From CAVOAK01 sp963664465 (GTDB lineage Bacteria > Pseudomonadota > Alphaproteobacteria > UBA8366 > CAVOAK01): a stretch of 64,000 bases of DNA. Made by a program: the position numbers and the translations under genes. How positions within the stretch are numbered: the stretch's first letter is position 1; each line of letters starts with the position of its first letter. Shown piece by piece: positions 15,729 through 25,434 of the stretch. The stretch lies in assembly GCA_963664465.2 (NCBI GenBank), contig CAXXSU010000002.1, forward strand, positions 310,001-374,000, read 5' to 3'. The notes beneath the pieces are model-generated. The model did not search any database and was not told the DNA's origin. It was given only the letters and a program-made list of their open reading frames with translations.

Positions 15729-16547
15729 TCAATGGTCGCCGCCTTCGCCGCCCTCGCCGCCCTCGTCACCGTGATCTTCATCATCATGGTGGTCGTCATC
15801 GTCATCATCGTGATCGTCATCGTCATCGTCATCTTGAGCGTGGAGTTCTTCGTCGTCCTCTTCATCCCCTTCGTCCGCAATTTCTTCGGCCAGCGCCGGG
15901 TCGGCGGGCGCTGCTGCCGTGCCGAGCGTCGGGGTATTGCTCTGGGCGCTCACGCTGACACTCTGTCCGGCCGCCACGGTCACCGTCTGATTATCGTCGC
16001 CGCCGCGCGGCTCGAAGTCGATCTCGCCCTCGTAGACATCGATCAGGGTGGAGTCGTCGGTAACGGTTGCCAGGAAGTCGGTGCCGCGAATGCCGATCGT
16101 CGCCGACGGCGTGATAATCCGGTAGGCCTGCTTGTTCATCTTTCCTGTTACGAAGCGAAACACGCCCTTGGAGAATCTCAGCGTCATCTTCGAGCCACCG
16201 TTGTCGGGTGCGTAGACGTAATCGTCCAGCACGACGAGGCTTTCCGAGCCGATCCGCAGCGATGTTGCGTCGCCAAACCGGATACGCATCGCGCCATTCT
16301 TGACTGTCTCCATCGCCTCGTTGCGAAACACGGTGTCACGGATACTGACACGTACCCGCTGGCGCTCAGGCGGTGTGCCGAATCCAGTCAGCCGCAAGGA
16401 GTGAATGACGCCGATTGGCGAGATGTCGCTGGTTCCCTGAGAGAGTTGAATGGCGGTGTCTTCCGCGTTCGCCAAACTGTCCAGCGTAAACGCGGCGGCG
16501 AGAGCGAGGAGGGTAAGAACAAAGGAATTTGGCGTTCGCATATGCAT
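15729..16547 (-). CDS. Exported FecR-domain protein with a long Asp/His-rich tail
   Basis: 272 residues from MHMRTPNSFVLTLLA, with an AGGAAGG site upstream. Residues 1-28 form a signal peptide ending near LANAED. A FecR-type domain follows (VFRNEAMETVKNGAMRIRF, SKGVFRFVTGKMNKQAYRI, then TPSATIGIRGTDFLATV and DVYEGEIDFEP). From about residue 205 the protein becomes extremely acidic, ending in runs of Asp and His and then EGGEGGEGGDH. The tail suggests metal or cation binding in the periplasm or at the surface. No sigma factor or TonB receptor gene is adjacent, so a FecR role in iron signalling is not supported. Confidence 0.8.
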   Translation of the reverse strand: MHMRTPNSFVLTLLALAAAFTLDSLANAEDTAIQLSQGTSDISPIGVIHSLRLTGFGTPPERQRVRVSIRDTVFRNEAMETVKNGAMRIRFGDATSLRIGSESLVVLDDYVYAPDNGGSKMTLRFSKGVFRFVTGKMNKQAYRIITPSATIGIRGTDFLATVTDDSTLIDVYEGEIDFEPRGGDDNQTVTVAAGQSVSVSAQSNTPTLGTAAAPADPALAEEIADEGDEEDDEELHAQDDDDDDDHDDDDDDHHDDEDHGDEGGEGGEGGDH

Positions 16548-16759
16548 GGTTTGGCGCAACCTTCCTGATGTCAGTCGAGAATACAGCATACATGATTAAG
16601 GACGTTCTCTCGTCGGGTGCTATTCCTCGCGGGGTTGTTGACTAGCGCGTAGGGCCGTCCCCGGGGTATCTGCGCGGACGGTCAACCGCAGATTTTTCTT
16701 GGTGATTTCCCGCCAGCGGTTCGATGATGCCGTGGACCGGCGAGCGGAAGAGATTAGTT

Positions 16760-17584
16760 ATGAACTATGTTGAACTGCAGGGCTTGCGCGTGCCCGCGTT
16801 GGGCTTCGGGAGTATGACATTGAAGGGGGATGATGGCATCGCGGCTATCCGCTCCGCTTTGGAGATTGGCTATCGCCATTTCGATACTGCCGCCAATTAC
16901 GGAAACGAGGCAGAGGTCGGTCAGGCGATGAAGGTGTCCGGCGTGCCACGCAAGGAGATCTTTCTGACAACCAAAGTGGGGCGGGACGATCTCGCTCATG
17001 AAGATCTTCTACACTCGTTTGACGAAAGCCTTGGCCGCTTGGGAACCGGATATGTGGATCTCTTCCTGATCCACTGGCCGAATGCGAAGATCCCGCTTAG
17101 CGATAGTTTGCCTGCACTTGCGAATATCAAAGCGTCCGGGCGAGCACGGGCCATCGGTGTTGCGAATTTTCCCGTTGCCCTGCTTGAGGAATCGGTCGAA
17201 CATCAGGGGACGGCCCTTATTTGCAATCAGGTCGAGTACCATCCCTTTTTGTCCCAAGCTCGCGTGCTCGGGTATCTACGTGCCCATGAGATGATGTTGA
17301 CGGCTTATTGTCCGCTCGCGCGTGGCGCGGTCAGCGACGACCCAGCCCTGCAGGAAGTTGGGGCAGCGCACGGGAAAACGGCGGCGCAAGCAGCGCTACG
17401 TTGGCTCCTCGATCAAAAGAATGTTGCTGTTATTCCCAGGGCCGCTAGCGAGCGGCATGCGCGGGAGAATTTCGACATCTTCGACTTCGCACTCGACGCC
17501 GATGAAACCGACCGCATCGACGCGCTTGCTGGCGACAACCGGATCGTCAGTCCACCCCTAGCACCGAGCTGGGATGCTGCGTGA
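16760..17584 (+). CDS. Aldo/keto reductase
   Basis: 274 residues from MNYVELQGLRVPALG. The AKR catalytic tetrad is complete: D42 and Y47 (FDTAANYGNE), K72 (LTTKVG) and H105 (LIHWPN). The C-terminal NADPH-binding stretch reads VAVIPRAASERHARENF. This matches the DkgA/2,5-diketo-D-gluconate reductase-like branch that reduces small aldehydes and ketones. The next gene, a DMT permease, overlaps its 3' end by 11 bases, so they are co-transcribed. Confidence 0.9.
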   Translation: MNYVELQGLRVPALGFGSMTLKGDDGIAAIRSALEIGYRHFDTAANYGNEAEVGQAMKVSGVPRKEIFLTTKVGRDDLAHEDLLHSFDESLGRLGTGYVDLFLIHWPNAKIPLSDSLPALANIKASGRARAIGVANFPVALLEESVEHQGTALICNQVEYHPFLSQARVLGYLRAHEMMLTAYCPLARGAVSDDPALQEVGAAHGKTAAQAALRWLLDQKNVAVIPRAASERHARENFDIFDFALDADETDRIDALAGDNRIVSPPLAPSWDAA

Positions 17585-18452
17585 ACCAGCTGTCTGGGCA
17601 ACTTTGCCCGGCAATCTGAAGGGAATGGCCTACGCGCTGCTCTCTGGCATGACCTTTGCCGCGATGAGCGGAATGGTGCGCCACGTTTCGGCCGAGGTGC
17701 ATCCGTTCGAAATCGCATTCTTCAGATTCTTTTTCGGCGTCTTCGTCCTCGTGCCGGTGCTTATGCGCACGGGCCTGGCGCCGATGAGGACCAAGCGCCT
17801 TGGCATGCACTCAATCAGGGTCGCTCTCGGCGCCGTGGCGACGCTCGCCATGTTTTATGCTCTAAGCGTCACGCCTTTGGCGCAGGTCGCTGCGCTCAGT
17901 TTCACAATGCCTATCTTCGCGACGGTTCTCGCAATATTCTTTTTGCACGAAATGGTGGGAATCAGGCGCTGGACGGCGATATTCTTCGGTTTTGTGGGGA
18001 CGTATATAATTCTGCGTCCAGGCGCCGACACCATTGAGCTTGGCGCCGTCCTGGTGCTTGGCGCATCGGTACTCTATGGAATCTCTGTCGTCGTCATTAA
18101 GAGCCTGACGCGCACCGACTCGCCGCTTACGTTGACGGCATTCCAGATTTGCATGATGTCGCCACTGCTGCTTATCCCGGCACTTTTCGTGTGGCAGTGG
18201 CCGACCTGGCCGCAACTGGCTTGGCTTGCGGCTATTGGCGTTGTCGCCGTATTTTCGGTCATGACCTTCGCAATGGCGATGAAGGAAGCGGATACGGCAG
18301 CCGTCATGTCGCTGAATTTCCTGCAGTTGCTCTGGGCCGCGCTGATCGGCTTTGCATTCTTCGCGGAGACACCAGATCTCTATACCTGGATTGGCGGCGC
18401 CATGATCGTAGCGTCGACTACCTATATTGCCTATCGCGAGCGGGCAGAGTGA
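17574..18452 (+). CDS. DMT-superfamily transporter (EamA domains)
   Basis: 292 residues with ten predicted membrane segments in two EamA repeats. Signature pieces include LLSGMTFAAMSGMVRHVS, HPFEIAFFRFFFGV and the GFVGTYIILRPG motif that ends the first repeat. EamA proteins export or import small metabolites; the substrate is unknown. It overlaps the aldo/keto reductase gene and is followed by a close paralogue at 18631, so the pair probably arose by tandem duplication. Confidence 0.9.
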   Translation: MLREPAVWATLPGNLKGMAYALLSGMTFAAMSGMVRHVSAEVHPFEIAFFRFFFGVFVLVPVLMRTGLAPMRTKRLGMHSIRVALGAVATLAMFYALSVTPLAQVAALSFTMPIFATVLAIFFLHEMVGIRRWTAIFFGFVGTYIILRPGADTIELGAVLVLGASVLYGISVVVIKSLTRTDSPLTLTAFQICMMSPLLLIPALFVWQWPTWPQLAWLAAIGVVAVFSVMTFAMAMKEADTAAVMSLNFLQLLWAALIGFAFFAETPDLYTWIGGAMIVASTTYIAYRERAE

Positions 18453-18630
18453 GCGACGGTCGACGTCGCCTCTACGCCGCCCGTACAGTCCTGAGTGGAG
18501 AGCCGGTCCAGGTCGTCCCAAGATTGAGCGCGTGTGCCTCGTCACTGCCCGCCGGCTTCTTAGTCCTGGCGTTGGAGATGGGCTGCATGCCTAATGCGCC
18601 CGTACCCCACCGCGTGTTCTGCAGCAATTC

Positions 18631-19554
18631 ATGACAGGGACCCCGAGAGCGAGCCGGCTTCCAGCTTCGGACGCCGCACACAACGTCAAGGGCATGGCGC
18701 TCATGCTCGTCTCCACGGTGGGATTTTCCGGAATGGTGATGTTGGTGCGTATGGCGTCAGCGGACTTGCATGCCTTCGAGATAGCGTTTTTCCGCAATCT
18801 CTTCGGGCTGTTGGTTTTGCTGCCGTGGTTTGTCAGATTTGGCCTGCGGCCGTTTAAGACGGAGCGCATAGGATTGCACGTCGTGCGCAATCTGGTGCAG
18901 GTCGCAACAGTATTGTCATTCTTCTTGGCGCTTACAATTACGCCGCTCGCATTGGCGACCGCGCTGTCGTTCATCGCACCAATTTTTGCGACGATTTTGG
19001 CGGTCGTGTTTTTTCGGGAGGTTGTCGGCGTTCGCCGGTGGGCCGCGATCCTGTTCAGTTTCGTCGGCACCTACATCATCCTGCGGCCGGGCTTGATTCC
19101 GGTGACGCTGGGGCCGCTCCTGGTCATCGTCTCTTCGCTCTTCTTCTCCATTTCGCTGACCATCATGAAAGTGCTAAGCCGCACGGACTCCACGGTGACG
19201 ATCACCTGCTATTCCGCCTCCTTGCTGGCTGCCTTTTCACTCATACCGGCAGCCTTTTTCTGGCAGTGGCCAACTTGGGAACAGCTCGCTTGGCTCGTAG
19301 CGCTCGGCCTGATTGCGACGTCGTCACAAATGTTCTTTATCCAGGCGATGAAGATTGCCGACATGAACGTCGTCATGCCGGTATTCTTCTTTCAGCTGAT
19401 CTGGGTTGCGCTGGTCGCCTACCTTGCCTTCGGCGAAGTTCCTGATGCTTACACCTTGCTTGGCGGCGCCATGGTGTTCGCTAGCACCTTCTACATTGCA
19501 TACCGGGAAAGGGCCGTTGCCGCCTCGGTAGCTCAGGCGGCCGATAGACCCTAG
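18631..19554 (+). CDS. DMT-superfamily transporter (EamA domains), paralogue
   Basis: 307 residues with the same ten-helix plan as the preceding gene. Shared blocks include HAFEIAFFRNLFG, SFVGTYIILRPG, FFWQWPTWEQLAWL and the C-terminal GGAMVFASTFYIAYRERA. The second EamA repeat is complete. A third relative lies at 32208. Its ATG is 178 bases after the upstream paralogue's stop, so it may be read through or have its own promoter. Confidence 0.9.
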   Translation: MTGTPRASRLPASDAAHNVKGMALMLVSTVGFSGMVMLVRMASADLHAFEIAFFRNLFGLLVLLPWFVRFGLRPFKTERIGLHVVRNLVQVATVLSFFLALTITPLALATALSFIAPIFATILAVVFFREVVGVRRWAAILFSFVGTYIILRPGLIPVTLGPLLVIVSSLFFSISLTIMKVLSRTDSTVTITCYSASLLAAFSLIPAAFFWQWPTWEQLAWLVALGLIATSSQMFFIQAMKIADMNVVMPVFFFQLIWVALVAYLAFGEVPDAYTLLGGAMVFASTFYIAYRERAVAASVAQAADRP

Positions 19555-19572
19555 GGGGCGACTACCGTCCGG

Positions 19573-20197
19573 TTATCCGCTCGGATGACCAACCCGGACC
19601 TGCTTCGCATCTGGCTCAAAACGAAGGCGGTCGATTTTTGTCAGATCCGTTCCGGTCACCCGAATGTAGCGCGCGTTGGGCGCCGGGTTCACCGAATGGA
19701 TTTCACCAATATCGTAGAGCCCCGCGTGCGCCGGATCGAGCCGGTACTCAGCGCGCGTTGGGCGCCGGGTTCACCGAATGGATTTCACCAATATCGTAGA
19801 GCCCCGCGTGCGCCGGATCGAGCCGGTACTCATTCCCACGTTCAAGCTCGGCGTGTCCCTCCTGGCCGCCGTCGTCCTGACGCTCCCAATCCGCCATGTC
19901 CGTATATTCGATTGCCTGACCGTAGATCGCCCAAGACGGACCGTGATCGTGGGGTGGAGATTCCTTGCGCGGCTCGTTGCCACGAATGTGCGCCAAAACG
20001 CAGAATCCCAAATCCTTGTCTTCAAATAGCGTGTGGACACCGTTTTCGGCATCCGGACCGCAGTGCTCGTCGAGAAACTCTTTGTTCGTCAAGAGTTGCT
20101 CCAGATGTTGACGAACCTCGTCGCGGCCTGCGTGGCCCGGCTTGGACGTCAGCGCGGTGCGAGCATCACTACAAAAATCGTCGAGCGTATAAGCCAT
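19573..20197 (-). pseudogene. Cupin-like small protein gene broken by an 82-bp tandem duplication
   Basis: The frame starts MAYTLDDFCSDAR and includes SPPHDHGPSWAIYGQAIEY, a His-x-His cupin metal motif, then ELERGNEYRLDPAHAG and HSVNPAPNAR. It stops at TGA (19748-19750) because an 82-bp unit (19669-19750 and 19751-19832) is duplicated in tandem and 82 is not a multiple of three. Removing one copy restores an open frame continuing YIRVTGTDLTKIDRLRF to TAA at 19573, about 180 residues. The fold suggests a small dioxygenase-like cupin. The change looks very recent because the two copies are identical. Confidence 0.8.
19669..19832. repeat. Perfect 82-bp tandem duplication
   Basis: Two identical 82-base units, 19669-19750 and 19751-19832, lie inside the cupin-like gene. 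Both begin GCGCGCGTTGGGCGCC and end CCGGTACTCA. Confidence 0.95.
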
Positions 20198-20381
20198 GGT
20201 CAACTTTCCCGATTGTCTAATCTTGCCATATTTGAAGCGAGAGTACCGTAATCAGCGGGATTGTAAAATGGTCCTGCAGAATCGGCCGACTGCGCGGTGA
20301 GTCGATCTACTGACAGCGGCGCTCGATATACCTACCTAAGACGATAGAATGGCGTTCATAGGTTCAGCGAGGGAGGATGTA

Positions 20382-21128
20382 ATGAAGCTTCAAGACAAGG
20401 TCGCGGTCGTCACCGGCGCGGCTTCAGGCTTTGGCGAGGCCATGGCCAAGCGGTTTGCGGCCGAGGGTGCCAAAGTGATCGTCGCCGACGTCAACGATGA
20501 GGGCGGTGAGCGCGTCGTATCAGATATTGGTGATGCTGCCCAATTCGTGCATAGCGATGTGCGCAAGGGTGCGGATGTTGCGACCATGATCCAGACGGCT
20601 TTGGACGCGTTCGGCCGATTGGATATCCTGGTCAACAACGCAGGGTATCGCCATCGCATCGGTCCCGTTGACAGTGTATCTGAGGAAGAGTTCGATCGTT
20701 GTTTCGATGTCAACGTCAGGGCTATCTACCATGGCGTCGTGAAAGTTCTGCCGGTATTTCGCTCGCAGGGCGGCGGCGTCATTCTCAACATTGCATCAAC
20801 CGGGGGTACGCGACCGCAGCCGAGTATCACTTGGTACAATGCATCGAAGGGCGCGGCCGTCATAGCGACGAAATCACTCGCGCGCGAGTTGGCGCCGGAA
20901 GGGATTCGCGTCTGCGCGATCAATCCCTCGGCGGCGCTGACCGGCATGCTCTACATGCATGATGGCGAAGACTTTCCCGAGCGCACCGAACGCCTCATTT
21001 CCACCGTCCCCCTCGGACGGCTTAACGATCCAGAACACGTTGCCAGTGCCGCATTGTATCTCGTGTCGGACGACGCGTCCTTCGTAACTGGGGTCTGCCT
21101 CGATGTAGATGGCGGTCAAAGCGCGTAG
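20382..21128 (+). CDS. Short-chain dehydrogenase/reductase
   Basis: 248 residues from MKLQDKVAVV, chosen because GGGAGGATGTA sits directly before this ATG; an earlier in-frame ATG lacks such a site. Classical SDR motifs are all present: TGAASGFG (11-18) for the cofactor, NNAG (85-88), S139, and Y152-x3-K156 in WYNASKG, with the C-terminal DGGQ end. It oxidises or reduces a hydroxyl or keto group with NAD(P). The D47 region (VADVNDEGG) favours NAD. The substrate is unknown; monocistronic with a terminator. Confidence 0.92.
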   Translation: MKLQDKVAVVTGAASGFGEAMAKRFAAEGAKVIVADVNDEGGERVVSDIGDAAQFVHSDVRKGADVATMIQTALDAFGRLDILVNNAGYRHRIGPVDSVSEEEFDRCFDVNVRAIYHGVVKVLPVFRSQGGGVILNIASTGGTRPQPSITWYNASKGAAVIATKSLARELAPEGIRVCAINPSAALTGMLYMHDGEDFPERTERLISTVPLGRLNDPEHVASAALYLVSDDASFVTGVCLDVDGGQSA

Positions 21129-21165
21129 CGCGCCAATTCAACCAGTTCGGACGCGTGCAAACGTG

Positions 21166-21194
21166 CGAAAGCCGCCTTACCTAGGCGGCTTTCG
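21166..21194. terminator. Bidirectional terminator
   Basis: CGAAAGCCGCC pairs perfectly with GGCGGCTTTCG around a seven-base loop between two converging genes (SDR on plus, BI-1 family on minus). Confidence 0.8.
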
Positions 21195-21223
21195 GCTATC
21201 TGGTTCTGGTCGTTAGTCAGCGC

Positions 21224-21964
21224 CTAATTGCGGGAGCCGAATAACCGCAGAAGCATGAGGAACAGATTGATGAAGTCGAGGTACAGCCGAAGTGCGCCGT
21301 AGATCGCCTTCTTCTGCATCACTTCGCCACTGTCCGAGACATCATAGGTTTCTTTGATGCCTTGGGTGTCGTAAGCGGTTAGTCCAACGAACACCAACAC
21401 GCCGGCCACCGAAATTATGAAATGCATCATCGTGGATGCCATGAAGATATTGACGATGCTGGCGATGATGATGCCGATCAGGCCCATGAACAGGAAGCTG
21501 CCCCAACCGCTCAGATCTCGCTTGGTGGTGTAGCCGTAAAGGCTCATTGCGGCGAATAAGCTGGCTGAAATAAAGAACACGCGGACGATGCTGGTTCCTG
21601 TGTAGGTGAGGAAAATATGTGTGATCGACAGTCCCATCACCCCGGAGAACAGCCAAAATACAAGCTGCGCGGTCGCCGCCCTCATGCGCTGAATCCCGAA
21701 CGATAGGATCAGAACGAAAGCAAGCGGAGAAAACATCGCAACATAAGCCAACATCGTCGGTTGAATTCCGACTGCTGTCTGTACGTAGAACAGCGAAAGC
21801 AATGCCGGCGTGTGGGCGACTGCGAATGAGATGGCACCCGTAAGTGCCAACCCAACTGTCATATAATTGTAAACACGCAACATATAGGCGCGCAGCCCGA
21901 GATCGATATCTGCTGCGCGGTCGACGGTCGGCGTCAGTACCTTAGTACGCGGATCGATTGCCAT
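21224..21964 (-). CDS. Bax inhibitor-1/YccA-family membrane protein
   Basis: 246 residues with seven membrane segments, as is usual for the BI-1 (UPF0005) family. The N-terminal VDRAADIDLGLRAYMLRVY, the ITHIFLTYTG segment and the C-terminal GALRLYLDFINLFLMLLRLFG are characteristic. Family members act as pH-sensitive calcium leak channels or interact with the FtsH protease in bacteria. An Asp pair near the C-terminus (TAYDTQ, LYLDF) is in the position of the channel gate. Monocistronic. Confidence 0.92.
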   Translation of the reverse strand: MAIDPRTKVLTPTVDRAADIDLGLRAYMLRVYNYMTVGLALTGAISFAVAHTPALLSLFYVQTAVGIQPTMLAYVAMFSPLAFVLILSFGIQRMRAATAQLVFWLFSGVMGLSITHIFLTYTGTSIVRVFFISASLFAAMSLYGYTTKRDLSGWGSFLFMGLIGIIIASIVNIFMASTMMHFIISVAGVLVFVGLTAYDTQGIKETYDVSDSGEVMQKKAIYGALRLYLDFINLFLMLLRLFGSRN

Positions 21965-22087
21965 ATCCCTACCTGCCTTTGGAATAGTCCCAAACCCTGC
22001 ACGCTATATTGAGCTTCTGGCAGCGAAAATCAAGAAAGTTGGAGCCTGTCGAGCGGGCGCGTCTGGTCCCAAGGTGGCTCTCGCCTG

Positions 22088-24634
22088 CTATTCGTTGCGC
22101 AAGAGTGGTGCCGCCTTTTGGCCGAGCGCGTGCCATGTCCCGAGGAGTCCGAAGACCAAAGTGAGCAAGGTGCACAAGATCGTGGTCGCCGCAACGGCGC
22201 TTGGGATGAATACCCAATCGGCGTCCATCACCCAGGTAATTACCGCCCATGCGGCAACACTACCAATCACCGCGGAAATGATTGACGTGATAAGGCCCAG
22301 CAGCAGGAACTCCATCGTGAAGGCGCCCAAGATGTCGCGTCGTGTTGCACCCAAGACCTTTAGAATGACCGCTTCGTAGACACGTCGCCGATGGCTCGCG
22401 GCGATAGCGCCGGCAAGCACCAGTGTTCCCGCACCGATAGCGAGTGCTGCGACCCCCCGGACCGCTGTTCCAATCTTCGCAAGCACGCTGTTAAGATTCG
22501 CGAGCACTTCGCGCACGCGGATCGCCGAGACGTTCGGAAATTGGTCCGTGACGGCCGCTTCCAGCGCCGATTCCGACGCCGCGTCCAAATGGGTGGTCGC
22601 GATGTGAGTTTGTGGTGCCGCCTCAAGCCAGCCCGGCGAAAAAACGATGACGAAATTGATTCCCAGCGTGTTCCAGTCGATCAGGCGAAGGTTGGCGATC
22701 TTCGCTTCGACCTCACGGCCGAGAACATTGATCTCCAGTGTGTCGCCGATGCCAATGCCAAAGGCACGTGCGGCTTCAGCATCAAAGGAAATCAATGGCG
22801 GGCCCGAATAATCCGCCGGCCACCACTCGCCGGCAATGACTTCGCTGCCGCTATCCGGAGGGTGACGCATCCAAGTAAGTCCGCGGTCTCCGCGTGTGAT
22901 CCAGGCATAATTCGGCGGCGCTGTGATCTCCTCGACCGGTGTCCCGGCAATTTTTGTAATCCTGCCGCGCAGCATTGGCACGCGCCCGGTTTTTTTCACT
23001 CCCGGAAATGTACTGACCAGCGTGTCGAACGCCTCGACCTGATCGGTTTGTATGTCGATGAAATAAATACCGGGCGCGTCCTCGAGCAGGGTTTCTCCGA
23101 CCTGCCGAGAGATGTTGCCTTCGATCAACACTACGGCGACCAGCACGGTAAGGCCCAGCCCCAGCGACAGGATGACGCTCGCAGTCGGCGCGCCTGGCCG
23201 GTAGAGATTTGCGATGGCGAACCGCAGGCCGGCGTGGCTTGGGCGCGGTATGGCTCGGGCTAACCGGATTACCAGTGTGGCGGCCAACCGGAAGATTACG
23301 AAAGTTGCCGCGGTGCCGGCGACAAAGTAAATCGCGAAGATGCGCTCTTGCGCGCTGGCGATGGCGAGTCCGCCAAGCGCGATAGCAATCAGTCCGAGCG
23401 TGAGCGCCAGCCGAGGGCTTGGCCATACCTCTGTGGGTGCAACGAGATCTCGGAATAAGCTCGCTGCGGGTACGGCTTGGGCGCGCGACAACGGCCAAAC
23501 CGAGAATAGCAAGGCGACGAGAATGCCGAAGGCCAGCGCCAGCAACAACGGCAATGGGTAGATCTGAAGATCCGCCGAGACCGGCAAATAACCTGAAATT
23601 AAGGGCCGGGCAACAAGTGGCGCCAGCGCACCAACGGTCAATCCAAGTGCGATGCCGACCAATGACAACACGAGGATCTGCAGCATGTAGGTGCGGAATA
23701 TGAGTCGACGCGATGCACCCAAACATTTCAGGGTTGCGATGGTCTCCGTCTTGGACTGAAGGTAGGCCTTAACGGCATTGCCGACACCGACTCCGCCTAC
23801 CAACAGCGCGGTTAAGCCGACCAGCGTCAGGAACAAGGTAACGCGGTCGACGAATCGCTGGATTCCCGGCGCTGCATTGTTGAAGTTGCGAATGCGCCAC
23901 CCGGCACTGCTGAAACGTTCGTTCAGGCGCTTAACCCACTGCCCAATCGGTTCGTCAACGGCAACCCGGTAGTGGTAGTGGAACAAACTCCCCGGCTTGA
24001 TCAGGCCCGTTTCGGGCATGGCCGCGAGGGGAATCATCAAGCGCGGACCAAGGGCAAAGACCTGAGAGCTCCGATCGGGTTCGCGGTCGATAATATCGGC
24101 AAGTCTGAATCGGGTGTCGCCGACTTGAATGAGGTCGCCCGTGGTGAGATTGAGGCGCTCGGCAAGTCCGGAGTCGGCAACGGCAGACCATACGCCATCG
24201 CGTCGTGCAAGCGCCCCGCTGAGCGGTCCGCCTTGTGACAGTTTCATCTCGCCAAACAGTGGATAGTTATCGTCGACGGCTTTGAGTTCTATCAGCCTGC
24301 GCGCCGATCGGTCGGCATTGCGGGCCATCGTTCGAACTTCGGCGACCACAGAGACCTTGCTGTTGGCGCGCAACCATTCCAGCTGCTCGGTGTTGGCAGG
24401 GCGGTGGGAGAGCCGCAGGTCGACGTCTCCTCCCAAGAGCGCGCGCGCGTCAGCGTTGAGGCCGGCGACGATGGCCTGCGAAACCGAACCGACACCGGCA
24501 ATCGCAGCAACTCCAAGCGCAAGGCATGCCAAGAATATTCTGAATCCAGCGCTCCCAGCTCTCAATTCGCGTCGGCTCAGGCGCCACGCCAGCCCAACTC
24601 CGTCGTGTACGGGATCGATCACAGCCGTTGTCAT
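22088..24634 (-). CDS. FtsX-like ABC transporter permease (YbbP type)
   Basis: 848 residues: an N-terminal membrane helix, a large periplasmic MacB-like domain (about 45-240), a bundle of helices with FtsX signature (VGNAVKAYLQSKTETIATLK), four more segments, a second periplasmic domain (about 500-690) and a final FtsX domain (VYEAVILKVLGATRRDILGA). It pairs with the ATPase at 24639-25340, four bases upstream, and with a divergent arylesterase, as in the ybbA-ybbP-tesA arrangement. Likely exports lipoprotein or lipophilic material; substrate unproven. Confidence 0.9.
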   Translation of the reverse strand: MTTAVIDPVHDGVGLAWRLSRRELRAGSAGFRIFLACLALGVAAIAGVGSVSQAIVAGLNADARALLGGDVDLRLSHRPANTEQLEWLRANSKVSVVAEVRTMARNADRSARRLIELKAVDDNYPLFGEMKLSQGGPLSGALARRDGVWSAVADSGLAERLNLTTGDLIQVGDTRFRLADIIDREPDRSSQVFALGPRLMIPLAAMPETGLIKPGSLFHYHYRVAVDEPIGQWVKRLNERFSSAGWRIRNFNNAAPGIQRFVDRVTLFLTLVGLTALLVGGVGVGNAVKAYLQSKTETIATLKCLGASRRLIFRTYMLQILVLSLVGIALGLTVGALAPLVARPLISGYLPVSADLQIYPLPLLLALAFGILVALLFSVWPLSRAQAVPAASLFRDLVAPTEVWPSPRLALTLGLIAIALGGLAIASAQERIFAIYFVAGTAATFVIFRLAATLVIRLARAIPRPSHAGLRFAIANLYRPGAPTASVILSLGLGLTVLVAVVLIEGNISRQVGETLLEDAPGIYFIDIQTDQVEAFDTLVSTFPGVKKTGRVPMLRGRITKIAGTPVEEITAPPNYAWITRGDRGLTWMRHPPDSGSEVIAGEWWPADYSGPPLISFDAEAARAFGIGIGDTLEINVLGREVEAKIANLRLIDWNTLGINFVIVFSPGWLEAAPQTHIATTHLDAASESALEAAVTDQFPNVSAIRVREVLANLNSVLAKIGTAVRGVAALAIGAGTLVLAGAIAASHRRRVYEAVILKVLGATRRDILGAFTMEFLLLGLITSIISAVIGSVAAWAVITWVMDADWVFIPSAVAATTILCTLLTLVFGLLGTWHALGQKAAPLLRNE

Positions 24635-24638
24635 GGCA

Positions 24639-25340
24639 TTATCCGCCGGCGGATCGCGCGACGTTTCCCGTCGGTTCTTCCGTGCGCTCGATTCGACCGT
24701 CGAGGAGATGAACGATCCGGTCGCACCGCGAGGCGATCGCCAGATCGTGAGTGATTAGCATCAGCGTTGTACCGGCATTTTGGGACAGTTCGAATAGCAG
24801 GTCGATGACATGTCCGCTGGTCTCACCATCCAAGTTTCCAGTGGGCTCGTCGGCGAGCAGCAACTTGGGACCGCCGGCGAATGCACGCGCCAAGGCGACA
24901 CGCTGCTGTTCGCCACCTGAAAGCTGCCCGGGATAATGGGTCAAGCGGTGGTCGAGGCCGACGGCGGTGAGGGCATGCGCGGCTTCCGCAAAGGCGTCAC
25001 TTCGGCCGGCAAACTCCAGGGGAATTGCAACATTCTCAAGCGCGGTCATCGTTGGAACGAGATGAAAAAACTGAAACACAATGCCGACATGGTGTCTGCG
25101 AAACAGCGCCAGCGCGTCTTCGTTCAGACTACCCAGCTCGTTCCCGGCGACCGTGACCGTGCCCGATGTCGCGCGTTCAAGCCCGGCGACGATCATCATC
25201 ATCGATGTCTTTCCCGACCCCGACGGTCCGACGACGCTCACGCGCTCTCCGGGCTCCGCGTGGAAGTCGATGCCTCGCAAAATATTGACGTCACCGGCGT
25301 CGGTCGAAAGTGTAAGATGGAGACTGTCGAGTTCGATCAT
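24639..25340 (-). CDS. ABC transporter ATP-binding protein (YbbA type)
   Basis: 233 residues of the LolD/MacB/YbbA ATPase class. Walker A is GPSGSGKTS (38-46), the signature LSGGEQQR (140-147) and Walker B LLLADEP (160-166), with the H-loop in LMLITHD. It powers the FtsX-like permease whose gene starts four bases downstream. The start codon faces the divergent arylesterase gene across about 95 bases, an arrangement conserved for ybbA and tesA. Confidence 0.93.
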   Translation of the reverse strand: MIELDSLHLTLSTDAGDVNILRGIDFHAEPGERVSVVGPSGSGKTSMMMIVAGLERATSGTVTVAGNELGSLNEDALALFRRHHVGIVFQFFHLVPTMTALENVAIPLEFAGRSDAFAEAAHALTAVGLDHRLTHYPGQLSGGEQQRVALARAFAGGPKLLLADEPTGNLDGETSGHVIDLLFELSQNAGTTLMLITHDLAIASRCDRIVHLLDGRIERTEEPTGNVARSAGG

Positions 25341-25434
25341 CTCTCTGTTCGGTCGACTGCAGCGTGACCGTGGGATTAGCGGCTACGCACGGCCGGATGG
25401 GTTTACATCTGCGGTACGGGGTTTGGCCAGCGGG

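Noticed and set aside
15765..15840. Runs of TCATCGTCATC as a possible repeat array or CRISPR
   Set aside because: They are the Asp/His codons of the FecR-protein tail, with no spacers.
22391..23263. 290-residue plus-strand frame opposite the FtsX-like permease
   Set aside because: Antisense shadow; composition is not gene-like.
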